Assembly: GCA_903832035.1 (NCBI GenBank) | Contig: CAILAD010000020.1 | Span: forward strand, 1 to 37,183 | Direction: 5' to 3' | Source: an uncultured bacterium | GTDB lineage: Bacteria > Patescibacteriota > Saccharimonadia > CAILAD01 > BJGX01 | DNA length: 37,183 nt | Part shown: positions 17,562 to 26,315 of the stretch, one piece after another | How the letters are laid out: every line of letters begins with the position of its first letter | Position numbering within the stretch: position 1 is the first letter of the stretch | The notes under the pieces: generated by a model | Databases searched by the model: none | What the model saw: only the letters and a program-made list of their open reading frames with translations | What the model was told of the DNA's origin: nothing | Program-made: the position numbers and the translations under genes

Positions 17562-18943
17562 TTTGATATTCCTTTCAGCTTTACGGCACTAAATCTAGAT
17601 ATAGTCTGTCTCATTTCCAGCATGGCAGTGTAGGTATTGAGAGCATACACAATCCCCGACTCACTAGGGTCAGCTGCCGTAGCTAAATCTAGAGCTTGCT
17701 TGAGGGTGTTGGCAATTTTGATGTTGTCCATGTTAAAACCGGCGTATTTAAGCCTCAGGGCCATATCATAGCTTCTACTACCACTAACTACTATCTTGCC
17801 GGTGTAGGAACTAAGGTCTTCTAGTGCGCTGTCCCATAACCAAGACACATCCCTACCATCAGCGATATTGTCGTTTATCGATAATATTAAGGTATTAGAC
17901 TGTGGTTTCGGCTTCAGGTAGGTCTGAATAATCTGATTGAAGCCCGTTGGGTTCTTTATTAGAAGTAATTTAACACGCCGACCAGAGTATTCGATGCTCT
18001 CACCTCTGCCGAAGGCCGAGGAAGTCTTGGATAAGGATCTAATAGCCTCGTCTACACCTAGGCCCAATGCTTCGGTAGTCGCCAATGCTGCTAGGGAATT
18101 GTATATATTATATATACCGGGCAGTGAAATGTTTATTTTTTTCAATTGTGTAGATATTTTTACATCGAAATCAGATCCAACTTTGGTGAGTGAGCGCATT
18201 TTTATCAAATTAATATTGGGCTCTGGTCTTGTATATTTTTTATTCTTTGAGGTGTAAATACCTATATGTCCAAAATAACGTTGTAGATATTGCAACTTTT
18301 CTCCGCTCTCCTGCTCAAAGACGCTATCTGCTGTGTGGTCATTTATAATTTTATCGCCTTGGTAGTCAGATATGCCAAAGAATATTGGTTTATTTAGCGC
18401 CTTTATACCTATAGAAGCTACTAAGGGGTCATCAGCATTTAAAACTAGCTTGCTTTTAGTGCCAGCAAATGTCTTTTCAAAGCTTTTTGCAATACTATCC
18501 AGTTCACCGTATCTGTCCAGCTGGTCTCTAAATAGGTTTGTCACCACCACATACTTGGGCTTGATTGCGCTACAAACAGATGGGACGTAAGCTTCATCCA
18601 CCTCTAATACAGCCATTCTAGCCTTATTTCGGCCTCTTAAATTACTGTTTTGTATAAGAGTCGAGATAATTCCCCTACGCATGTTTGAGCCCGCAGTATT
18701 GCGAATGTGCACTACTCCGCTACCGTTGAGCATATCAGATATCATCTTACTAGTGGTCGTTTTGCCGTTCGTACCTGTAACTACGACTATTCCATCTGGG
18801 AAATTACCCTTAACTAGCTTTGACATTAGATTACCATCTACCTTTTCGGCCAGAAGGCCAGGCAAAGCTGTGCCGCTCTTACCAAGTATCCTACCTGTTG
18901 AGTAGGCTGACTTAGCTAGTATAATAGCAATCGTTTTCTTCAT
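17558..18943 (-). CDS. murT: Lipid II isoglutaminyl synthase, Mur-ligase-like subunit
   Basis: VVVTGTNGKTTTSKMISDML, VLEVDEAYVP, VVTNLFRDQLDRYGELD. 4-nt overlap with gatD. Confidence 0.93.
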   Translation of the reverse strand: MKKTIAIILAKSAYSTGRILGKSGTALPGLLAEKVDGNLMSKLVKGNFPDGIVVVTGTNGKTTTSKMISDMLNGSGVVHIRNTAGSNMRRGIISTLIQNSNLRGRNKARMAVLEVDEAYVPSVCSAIKPKYVVVTNLFRDQLDRYGELDSIAKSFEKTFAGTKSKLVLNADDPLVASIGIKALNKPIFFGISDYQGDKIINDHTADSVFEQESGEKLQYLQRYFGHIGIYTSKNKKYTRPEPNINLIKMRSLTKVGSDFDVKISTQLKKINISLPGIYNIYNSLAALATTEALGLGVDEAIRSLSKTSSAFGRGESIEYSGRRVKLLLIKNPTGFNQIIQTYLKPKPQSNTLILSINDNIADGRDVSWLWDSALEDLSSYTGKIVVSGSRSYDMALRLKYAGFNMDNIKIANTLKQALDLATAADPSESGIVYALNTYTAMLEMRQTISRFSAVKLKGISK

Positions 18944-18955
18944 AGCTATATTGTA

Positions 18956-19840
18956 TCAGCTGTTGTTGTAAGTCTCTAGATAGGCAGTAATCATTGTGCT
19001 GGCTTCTTTATAGTTGTGTACCCAGTGAATGGCATCATTTCGCTTGAACCAGGTTAACTGTTTTTTGACCAGCCTCCAAGTTGAGGAGTTGATAGCCTCC
19101 TCAAGTTTATCTAGGTCAATCTTTTGATCCAAATAATCTAATATTTCAGCATACCCCGTTGTGGTTTTTAGAATGTCACAGTCGCCATATTCTAGTCTTA
19201 GTTTTTCAACCTCTTGAATAAAGCCTTTATTCAACATTCTTTTTGTTCTAACCGCTATATTTTGCTTTAATACAGGCATTTCTACCCTTATACCAATAAC
19301 TAGTGAATTGACTTTGTTAACCTCTCTATCGCTATCTTTACTTGGTCCCTTGCTAATTAATTGCTCAACTCTACGTCGGTTTTTTACGTCAATCTCGGAA
19401 AATTTTTCAGGATATTTTTCTTTAGCAATACTCTGTAATTCAATCAATGACAGTCCTTCTAAAGCACTCTTCTCTGCTGCCGATATGTCGCTTCTAAAGC
19501 TGTAGTCATAGAGGACCGAATCTATGTACATACCACTACCACCTACCATAATGGGGATGTTACCTCTACTTCTAATATCTTCAATTGCCCCATAAGCCCT
19601 TTTTTTAAACTCGGCTGCGCTTATTAGCTCATCTGGATTCGCTATATCAAGCAGATGGTGGGTAACATCAGACTGTTCCTCGGGCGTTGGTTTGGCTGTA
19701 CCGATATTCATACCCCTATAAACTGTCCTAGAGTCAGCGCAGATTATCTCTCCGCCAAATTCATGAGCAGCCTTTATGCCCATGGCTGTTTTACCTGAGG
19801 CTGTAGGCCCCAGGATTGTTACAAGCTTTGCAGTCTCCAT
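18956..19840 (-). CDS. miaA: tRNA dimethylallyltransferase
   Basis: LVTILGPTASGKTAMGIKAA, ICADSRTVYRGMNIGTAKP, VGGSGMYIDSVLYDY. Confidence 0.96.
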   Translation of the reverse strand: METAKLVTILGPTASGKTAMGIKAAHEFGGEIICADSRTVYRGMNIGTAKPTPEEQSDVTHHLLDIANPDELISAAEFKKRAYGAIEDIRSRGNIPIMVGGSGMYIDSVLYDYSFRSDISAAEKSALEGLSLIELQSIAKEKYPEKFSEIDVKNRRRVEQLISKGPSKDSDREVNKVNSLVIGIRVEMPVLKQNIAVRTKRMLNKGFIQEVEKLRLEYGDCDILKTTTGYAEILDYLDQKIDLDKLEEAINSSTWRLVKKQLTWFKRNDAIHWVHNYKEASTMITAYLETYNNS

Positions 19841-19841
19841 A

Positions 19842-21653
19842 CTATATTGATCTAGTACTTATGTCCTTAAGTATAGTAGACTTAAATTCGTCTAGAGGCA
19901 TCGAGCCCTGATCTCCCTTAGAGTACTTTCTAATAGCGACCGTACTTGATGCCTGTTCTTTCTCGCCAACTACCAGGGTATACGGAACCTTATACATTTC
20001 ACTGTCCCTGATTCGCTTCCCTAGAGACTCATTGTCATCATCTAGTACAACCCTAACACCTGATTTCTTAAGGTCCTGATAAACATTACGGGCATAATCT
20101 GTGAATTTTTCTGAAACCGGCAATATTCTAACTTGCTCAGGGGCTAACCACAAAGGAAAAGCTCCAGCAAAGTGCTCAATTAGGATCATTATAAATCTTT
20201 CAAATGAACCAAAGATAGCCCTATGAATCATAACGGGATGTTTCTCTTGGCCTTCAGAGTCCGTGTAGGCTAGGCTGAACCGCTTAGGCATGGCAAAGTC
20301 GAGCTGAAGTGAGGCGAGCTGTGTTTCGCGCCCCTGAGCATCTCTAAACATGAAGTCTAGCTTAGGACCGTATATTGCAGCTTCACCTTCCATGCGTTTA
20401 GCTTTGAGTCCCTTCTCTTCAGCGACTTCCTTTAATATTCTCTCTGATTCCGACCAATCTTTATCATCTCCGATATATCTATCCAGCTTTTCTTTGTCTC
20501 TCACAGACAGCGAAACCCAGTGATCACCCCAGAGACCAAGTGAACTATAAAAGCTGGTGATAATATCTACTATCATTTCTGCCTCATCTCTAATCTGATC
20601 AATTGTACAGAAGGTATGGCCGTCATCTACTGTAAAACCCCGAGTTCTTTGTAAACCACCTATTTCACCTGGCTTTTCATCTCGGTACTGCATAGTCTGC
20701 TCTACATAACGAATTGGTAGGTCCCTATAGCTCCTAGGTCTTGAGGCAAATATCTGGGTATGATGCGGACAATTAACCGGCTTAAGCACAAACTCTTGCT
20801 TGTGGTGGCTTTGTACAGTAAATAGCTCTTCCTCGAATTTTTCGGCATGTCCAGAGGTCAAATAAAGTTCCTTTTTTGCTAAATGAGGTATAGAAACTTG
20901 CTGCATATCGTACTTATGGCCCAATTCCTCGAGCGCGCGTTTAAGTTCCTGGATGATTACTGAGCCACGAGGTGTGTACATCGGCAAGCCTGGCCCAACT
21001 AAGTCAGAAAATACGAATAGATCAAGCTCTTTACCTAATTTGCGGTGGTCGCGTCTCTCCGCTTCAACCAACATTTCCTTATATTTTGCCAAATCAACTT
21101 CTGTTGTAAAAGCTACACCATATATTCTTTGCAACTGGGGGTTATTTTCATTTCCTCTCCAGTAGGCACCAGATACTTTTGTTAGATCAAAGGCTTTGGC
21201 ATTTATCTCAGAGGTGTTATTAACATGAGGTCCACGGCATAAATCAACAAAATCACCAGTTCTATAAACAGTAACGCTCTTAACCTCAGTACCACTTGCG
21301 ACCAGGTCATCATCTCCAGAATCCTTGACTGCAGTCGACCCTTTTTCTCTCAGGTCATTTAAAAGTTCAACCTTAAAATCTTGTCTTTTTTCTGTAAAAT
21401 ACTGTATTGCTTGGTCTATCGGCCATTCTTCAGTTACGAAATCAATCTTTTGTGATATCAATTTTTGCATCTCTTTGCGTATCTTACCGAGTTCACTTAT
21501 TTCAATGGGCTTATCTAGCTGCATATCATAATAAAACCCGTTGTCGATGACTGGGCCAACACCAAACTTTGCTTCTGGATGCATCTTCTGCACTACTGCG
21601 GCCATAATATGGGCGAGGCTGTGTCTTGTTTTGTGTAAATCATGATCATTCAT
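19842..21653 (-). CDS. thrS: Threonyl-tRNA synthetase
   Basis: HSLAHIMAAVVQKMHPEAKFGVGPVIDNGFYYD, FVLKPVNCPHHTQIF, RGFTVDDGHTFC. Confidence 0.97.
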   Translation of the reverse strand: MNDHDLHKTRHSLAHIMAAVVQKMHPEAKFGVGPVIDNGFYYDMQLDKPIEISELGKIRKEMQKLISQKIDFVTEEWPIDQAIQYFTEKRQDFKVELLNDLREKGSTAVKDSGDDDLVASGTEVKSVTVYRTGDFVDLCRGPHVNNTSEINAKAFDLTKVSGAYWRGNENNPQLQRIYGVAFTTEVDLAKYKEMLVEAERRDHRKLGKELDLFVFSDLVGPGLPMYTPRGSVIIQELKRALEELGHKYDMQQVSIPHLAKKELYLTSGHAEKFEEELFTVQSHHKQEFVLKPVNCPHHTQIFASRPRSYRDLPIRYVEQTMQYRDEKPGEIGGLQRTRGFTVDDGHTFCTIDQIRDEAEMIVDIITSFYSSLGLWGDHWVSLSVRDKEKLDRYIGDDKDWSESERILKEVAEEKGLKAKRMEGEAAIYGPKLDFMFRDAQGRETQLASLQLDFAMPKRFSLAYTDSEGQEKHPVMIHRAIFGSFERFIMILIEHFAGAFPLWLAPEQVRILPVSEKFTDYARNVYQDLKKSGVRVVLDDDNESLGKRIRDSEMYKVPYTLVVGEKEQASSTVAIRKYSKGDQGSMPLDEFKSTILKDISTRSI

Positions 21654-21671
21654 CAGTTATACCTTTCATTA

Positions 21672-21824
21672 AATAAATAAAAACCACCCTACAATGCTCG
21701 GCCCCATATTACTGGGGGGTTCCACCGAGCTTATCCAGGCGGATCTCTCTTTTGTGTATGTAACGCCCTACACTGCGAAGCCTTTGGGTAGTTGGTTAGT
21801 CTACTTACTTACTTTATTAAACTT
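21672..21824 (-). promoter_or_regulatory. T-box riboswitch leader of thrS
   Basis: Minus-strand GCTCGG-TGGAACC-CCCC-AGTAATAT-GGGG-CCGAGC (21730-21696) forms the antiterminator with its 7-nt bulge. Competing terminator AACCCCCC/GGGTGGTT is followed by TTTATTT, 20 nt upstream of thrS. Confidence 0.85.
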
Positions 21825-21830
21825 AGTCGT

Positions 21831-21859
21831 AGTATAACAAATATACCCATATGTGACAA
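21831..21859 (-). promoter_or_regulatory. Sigma70-type promoter of the thrS leader
   Basis: TTGTCA (21859-21854), 17 bp, TATACT (21836-21831). Confidence 0.75.
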
Positions 21860-21874
21860 TAAAGACCTTATTTA

Positions 21875-21903
21875 TTGACATATTCTAGATTAAGTAGTAT
21901 CAT
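21875..21903 (+). promoter_or_regulatory. Sigma70-type promoter of the zinc-ribbon gene
   Basis: TTGACA (21875-21880), 17 bp, TATCAT (21898-21903). Confidence 0.75.
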
Positions 21904-21954
21904 ATTGGTCATATCAGATGTTCTGATAGTTCATTCCAATAAGGAGGTTGTGAC

Positions 21955-22533
21955 TTGGAAAAGTCTAACTGTGCTAACTGTAACAAGTCCACTCACAAGA
22001 TCGTATACAGCAAGTACGGCGATATCTGCAGCAGTTGCTACTGGAAGAAGCGTCGAGTTGACCCGAACTTCAGATACGAATGCAGCAGGTGCCAAAAAGT
22101 GAGGCCTCACGGCAAGTGGCTAGATAAGTCAGCCGGGGTAAGGATTTGTGACATTTGTGCAAATAAAGACCGGATGAAGAACGAATCAAGGCTCAAGGAA
22201 TGCAGCAGGTGCAGCAGGATAGCCATCCCAGCAAGGTCTAAGCCACATGTGCTCTGCCCATCCTGTGAATCACTCAGGTACTACAAAGACAATTCCAAGC
22301 ATGAAACCTGCAGGCTCTGCAAAGCCTCAAAGTCGGTACATGTCCGTAATGAAGCTGGCATGCCTATCTGTCAAGGATGCGACAGGCAGCTAAGTGTTAA
22401 GGACCCATCCACTCACAAGCCCTGTGGCGAGTGTGGTAATGTCAGGTTCGGTCACACTAGTAAGAAGACTGGTAAGCACACTTGCAGGTCTTGCTACTAC
22501 AAAGCCAAAAAGAAGTTGCAATCCAGCAACTAA
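21955..22533 (+). CDS. Protein with five tandem C4 zinc ribbons, function unknown
   Basis: 192 aa with ten CxxC pairs (CANC/CSSC, CSRC/CDIC, CSRC/CPSC, CRLC/CQGC, CGEC/CRSC). TTG start preceded by AAGGAGG. Confidence 0.8.
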   Translation: MEKSNCANCNKSTHKIVYSKYGDICSSCYWKKRRVDPNFRYECSRCQKVRPHGKWLDKSAGVRICDICANKDRMKNESRLKECSRCSRIAIPARSKPHVLCPSCESLRYYKDNSKHETCRLCKASKSVHVRNEAGMPICQGCDRQLSVKDPSTHKPCGECGNVRFGHTSKKTGKHTCRSCYYKAKKKLQSSN

Positions 22534-22538
22534 CACCC

Positions 22539-22567
22539 AGCCCTCAGTTAAACTGAGGGCTTTTTTT
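22539..22567 (+). terminator. Rho-independent terminator
   Basis: AGCCCTCAGTTAAACTGAGGGCTTTTTTT. Confidence 0.9.
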
Positions 22568-22599
22568 ATCAAAAAAACACCACATAGTGATGCTTTTTT

Positions 22600-22676
<77 letters not shown>

Positions 22677-22797
22677 TCACACCGAGTAATTATACATCAG
22701 TAAGGCCATTATATCTACATCCAGACCGGTACACCACGAAATATGCATAATTTTAAATTATGATGTAGCTAGATCTACACTTTAGAAAGTCTTGACC

Positions 22798-24054
22798 TTA
22801 TAATGAGCCTGTTTCTTTTAACAAATCACCAGCGAAACCAACCCTATTTAGACTAATAGAGCTTTCAAAATAAGAAGCAGCGCTAGCCGATGTACCAGAG
22901 CCATAACGATTTCTTATCAAGTGAACAGCTCTAGCTGCTCTTTCTAATCTATCCGATTCAGTATTTTCGAATAGACCCACCTGCCATACAGCGGACAAGC
23001 CGTAAAGTGCTACACATATTTTTAATACTTCTTTAAAATACTTGTGTTTATTTAACAACATTATACAAACAGACTTAATTGAATTAGTATCTTGCATGTA
23101 TGCTGTATTTTCAATCTTAAAAGTAGCTCTTGTTCGGTCGCAAAAATACACAATAATTTCTAAACTATTTGAATTTAAAGATTTTTTTACCAGTCTACTT
23201 GATAGGTTTTCACAAATCTTGGTTACAAACGTTGTAATTTCTTTTAACGTACTTGGCTTATACAGACCCATAGTAACCTGATTACTGATAGATTTCTGCT
23301 GTTTATAACTGGGCATATCTACTTCATAACCCCTTAGGCGGAGGTACCACTTATGTCCATTAACTCCAAAATTAGTGCCTAAGTACTTCCAACTAGCGTT
23401 ATACAGGTCTGTTGGTGTGTATATTGCATGATTAGCAAACTGGCGGGCCATCCTATCACCAATACCGGTAAGACTAGTGAGCGTGAGGCCTTTGTAAAAA
23501 TTTGACACCTCGCCGCTCGTTAGACTGATAAACCCTTTCGGCTTACTATAGCTCGCCGCTTGTTTAGCTAGCCAAGAATTGCTAGCCACACCAATAGAAC
23601 AATCTATATGTTCGTTATATAAATTATATAAACTAGCTTTTATAGCCTTTACTAAAGCAAAAACTTCTCCTCTGTTTTGTGCATAGCTAGGTACTTTAAG
23701 GAACGCTTCATCGATACCTTTAGGAATTACTTTACAAAAAGTGTTGTGAAATATAGCCATAAATTCACGATGAACCTGCCTGTAGCGATCAGGGCTATCC
23801 TCTACGACCACTAAATTAGGGCATAGCTCCAGGGCTCTATATACTCTAGTACCAGTTTTTATACCTTTTGCCTTTGCATCATATGATGCAGCCACTATAC
23901 TTGAGCCCCTGCTATTACCTGTAGCTACGGCAACAGGCTTACCCCTTAGGCTTTTATCATAAAACTGCTCTACCGAAGCAAAGAATGAATCCATGTCTAT
24001 GTAGATAGTTGAATAATCGCAAACCTCTTGTCTAATAAAATTCTCAGCCTTCAT
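22798..24054 (-). CDS. Y-family DNA polymerase (DinB/UmuC type)
   Basis: TIYIDMDSFFASVEQFYDKSLRGKPVAV, KGIDEAFLKV, CSIGVASNSWLAKQAASYSKPKG, LTGIGDRMARQF. Confidence 0.9.
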   Translation of the reverse strand: MKAENFIRQEVCDYSTIYIDMDSFFASVEQFYDKSLRGKPVAVATGNSRGSSIVAASYDAKAKGIKTGTRVYRALELCPNLVVVEDSPDRYRQVHREFMAIFHNTFCKVIPKGIDEAFLKVPSYAQNRGEVFALVKAIKASLYNLYNEHIDCSIGVASNSWLAKQAASYSKPKGFISLTSGEVSNFYKGLTLTSLTGIGDRMARQFANHAIYTPTDLYNASWKYLGTNFGVNGHKWYLRLRGYEVDMPSYKQQKSISNQVTMGLYKPSTLKEITTFVTKICENLSSRLVKKSLNSNSLEIIVYFCDRTRATFKIENTAYMQDTNSIKSVCIMLLNKHKYFKEVLKICVALYGLSAVWQVGLFENTESDRLERAARAVHLIRNRYGSGTSASAASYFESSISLNRVGFAGDLLKETGSL

Positions 24055-24116
24055 TAGTCTATGCTAGCAAAAACTATCAGTAAATACAAACAAAATGCGA
24101 ACAAAAGTACCATTTT

Positions 24117-24142
24117 AAAAGGCGCTCTGTGGCGCCTTTTAA
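24117..24142 (-). terminator. Terminator after rplY
   Basis: AAAAGGCGCcacagaGCGCCTTTT hairpin between the convergent ends of rplY and the AT-rich spacer. Confidence 0.75.
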
Positions 24143-24146
24143 ATTT

Positions 24147-24821
24147 TTACTCTTTTGATTTTTCTTCTTTGGCTGGGGCTTCACCCTCGGCTGGTGCTTC
24201 TGCACCTTCTTCGGCTGGAATTTCCTCAACTATTTCTTCGTTTAGAGCTTCTAACTCTTCTTCAGAACGTGGTGGCTCAACCTTACAGATTAACTCTTCT
24301 GGGTCGTCTAGAATAGTTACTCCTTCAGGAACAGATAAGTCTCTAATATGAATAGATTTCTCAAAGTCATCAAGACCTGTAATGTCTACTTCTATATTAG
24401 CGGGTAGCTTAGCTGGAAGGGTCTCTACTTCGACTTCTTCAATATTTGTTACCAGTGTACCTTCTTGCTGGTAAACAGCTGGAGCATCGCCAGTAAAGTG
24501 CAACGGTACAGCTGTTCGGATAGCTTGGCTCATATTTACTCTGTATAAGTCGGCATGGGTTATATCTCCCGTAACTGGGTCATGGGCTACGTCATGAATA
24601 AGAATATTAGAAGAAGCATCCTGACCAATTTTTAGATCAATAATAGTGTTGTAGCTTGCTTTAGCAAAAATACGGCTAAAATCATGGGCGTTTAGGAAAA
24701 TGGACTCATTATCCTTATCCTGGCCATAAACTACAGCTGGAAGCTGTCCAGACTTGCGTGATGCAGCTAGTTTTTTTCCGTATATATCACGGGGTGTTGC
24801 GCTTAAACTTGTTTTTTCCAT
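24147..24821 (-). CDS. rplY: 50S ribosomal protein L25/Ctc family with acidic C-terminal tail
   Basis: ATPRDIYGKKLAASRKSGQLPAVVYGQ, GDITHADLYRVNMSQAIRTAVPLHFTGDAPAV; EEEGAEAPAEGEAPAKEEKSKE-type tail. Confidence 0.92.
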   Translation of the reverse strand: MEKTSLSATPRDIYGKKLAASRKSGQLPAVVYGQDKDNESIFLNAHDFSRIFAKASYNTIIDLKIGQDASSNILIHDVAHDPVTGDITHADLYRVNMSQAIRTAVPLHFTGDAPAVYQQEGTLVTNIEEVEVETLPAKLPANIEVDITGLDDFEKSIHIRDLSVPEGVTILDDPEELICKVEPPRSEEELEALNEEIVEEIPAEEGAEAPAEGEAPAKEEKSKE

Positions 24822-24828
24822 AATTTTT

Positions 24829-25197
24829 TTAAAATAGAGACTGTATGTCTACTGAATTGTTATTTAGGTAGATGTGAAGATCTATAATCTCTTGAGAAGT
24901 GATTGGCTCTTTCTTATCGAAACGCTTTTTCTCTCCCCTTACTAGATCAGATCTACCAACCTTTGGCGTGTACCTTGCCTGTCGCTCTAACTTTGCCTGC
25001 TTTTCTAGGTTACTACCCAGTAAGACTGTGGCCAAAATTGGCAGTGAACACTCTACACAGGTCAGCTGCATAAAGCAGTGTTCGTCGACCCGACCCAAGA
25101 ATGTAATATCTTCATGCTGATAATTTGATCCGCATGAGGGACATTTATAAAAGACTTGTAGATTTTTTATTAATTCTTGTAGGTTCTTACCATTCAC
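24829..25197 (-). CDS. Single-zinc-ribbon protein, function unknown
   Basis: FYKCPSCGSNY...MQLTCVECSLPILATVLLG; 122 aa, just upstream of rplY. Confidence 0.6.
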   Translation of the reverse strand: MNGKNLQELIKNLQVFYKCPSCGSNYQHEDITFLGRVDEHCFMQLTCVECSLPILATVLLGSNLEKQAKLERQARYTPKVGRSDLVRGEKKRFDKKEPITSQEIIDLHIYLNNNSVDIQSLF

Positions 25198-25253
25198 GTT
25201 GTTTTTCTACCCTCTTGATATGAATCTTATCATATAAAGCTACTCCCTGTCAA

Positions 25254-26315
25254 TCAAGAAGACTGGGCTTTACGTCTTTTTGTAAGGGTTAGTACGGTCA
25301 GGAGTAAGATTATTATTATGACTAGTGCAAATATAGCCAATATCTTCTGGGTTGGTGAAGCAATTAAGGCTATAACACCAAAAACAATACATAGAGAATA
25401 AATTATTAAAGCCGTCTGCCTTTGAGTAAAGCCCACATCCAGTAGTAGGAAGTGCAAATGTCCCCTGTCGGCGGAGAATGGTGACCTGCCACTAAGAATT
25501 CTCCGAACTGCCGCCCAAATGGCGTCTAGGATTGGAACCCCCAAAACCAAGGCAGCCGTAGCTAATTTAGCTCCGGAAAATATTGCAATAATACCTAGAG
25601 ACATACCTAAAAAGTAGGCCCCTGAATCCCCGTTAAATATCTTGGCGGGATAAAAATTGTATACCAGATACCCAAGACAGCCCCCCAGTAAGGATATGGA
25701 TATAATCGCAGTTTGAGCCTGGTGAACTGTTGGGCTAAGGGACAAAAAGAACATAATAGCTGCAGCAATCGCTGCTATCCCCCCAGATAAGCCATCTATA
25801 CCATCGACGAAGTTCATGGTATTGGTCATGCCAACTAGCCATATGGTAGTGATTAGGAGCGCGATTATATTAATGCCAATCTGGTGGTTATATATTGAAA
25901 ATACTATATTAGGATCGACAAAGATAAAGCTTTGACCTATGGGATTGGTTACTGCCTCAATTTTAATCCCAAAAAAACTAAAGGCGCATAGTGCAGCAAA
26001 AACCTGTGCGGACAGCTTTATCCAGGGGTTAAGACTATTGATGTCATCAATAAAGCCAATGATTAGAACAATTGATGAGGCAAACAGTAACCCCCAGTAC
26101 TGTAAATTACGCTCTGGAACCAAAAAGAAGGTGACGATAACGAAGGCTGCAAATATGGCCAGCCCTCCACCTCTGGCCATTGTCTTTTTATGTATTTTAC
26201 GGCTATTCTTTTCGGGTCTGTCAATTGCCCCTACTGCAAATGATAACTTTTTTACCCAAGGGACAAGCAACACAGCAATTAAAAAACTCGCGACTAGGGC
26301 AAAGATATAGTTCAT
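25254..26315 (-). CDS. MraY/WecA-family polyprenyl-phosphate sugar-1-phosphate transferase
   Basis: RKIHKKTMARGGGLAIF, FIDDINSLNPWIKL, NTMNFVDGIDGLSGG, NGDSGAYFLGM, DRGHLHFLLLDVG. Confidence 0.93.
   Translation of the reverse strand: MNYIFALVASFLIAVLLVPWVKKLSFAVGAIDRPEKNSRKIHKKTMARGGGLAIFAAFVIVTFFLVPERNLQYWGLLFASSIVLIIGFIDDINSLNPWIKLSAQVFAALCAFSFFGIKIEAVTNPIGQSFIFVDPNIVFSIYNHQIGINIIALLITTIWLVGMTNTMNFVDGIDGLSGGIAAIAAAIMFFLSLSPTVHQAQTAIISISLLGGCLGYLVYNFYPAKIFNGDSGAYFLGMSLGIIAIFSGAKLATAALVLGVPILDAIWAAVRRILSGRSPFSADRGHLHFLLLDVGFTQRQTALIIYSLCIVFGVIALIASPTQKILAIFALVIIIILLLTVLTLTKRRKAQSS

Noticed and set aside
24061-24351. Plus-strand ORF rich in Ser/Ala
   Set aside because: Reads through the rplY terminator and antisense of the acidic rplY tail; compositional artefact.
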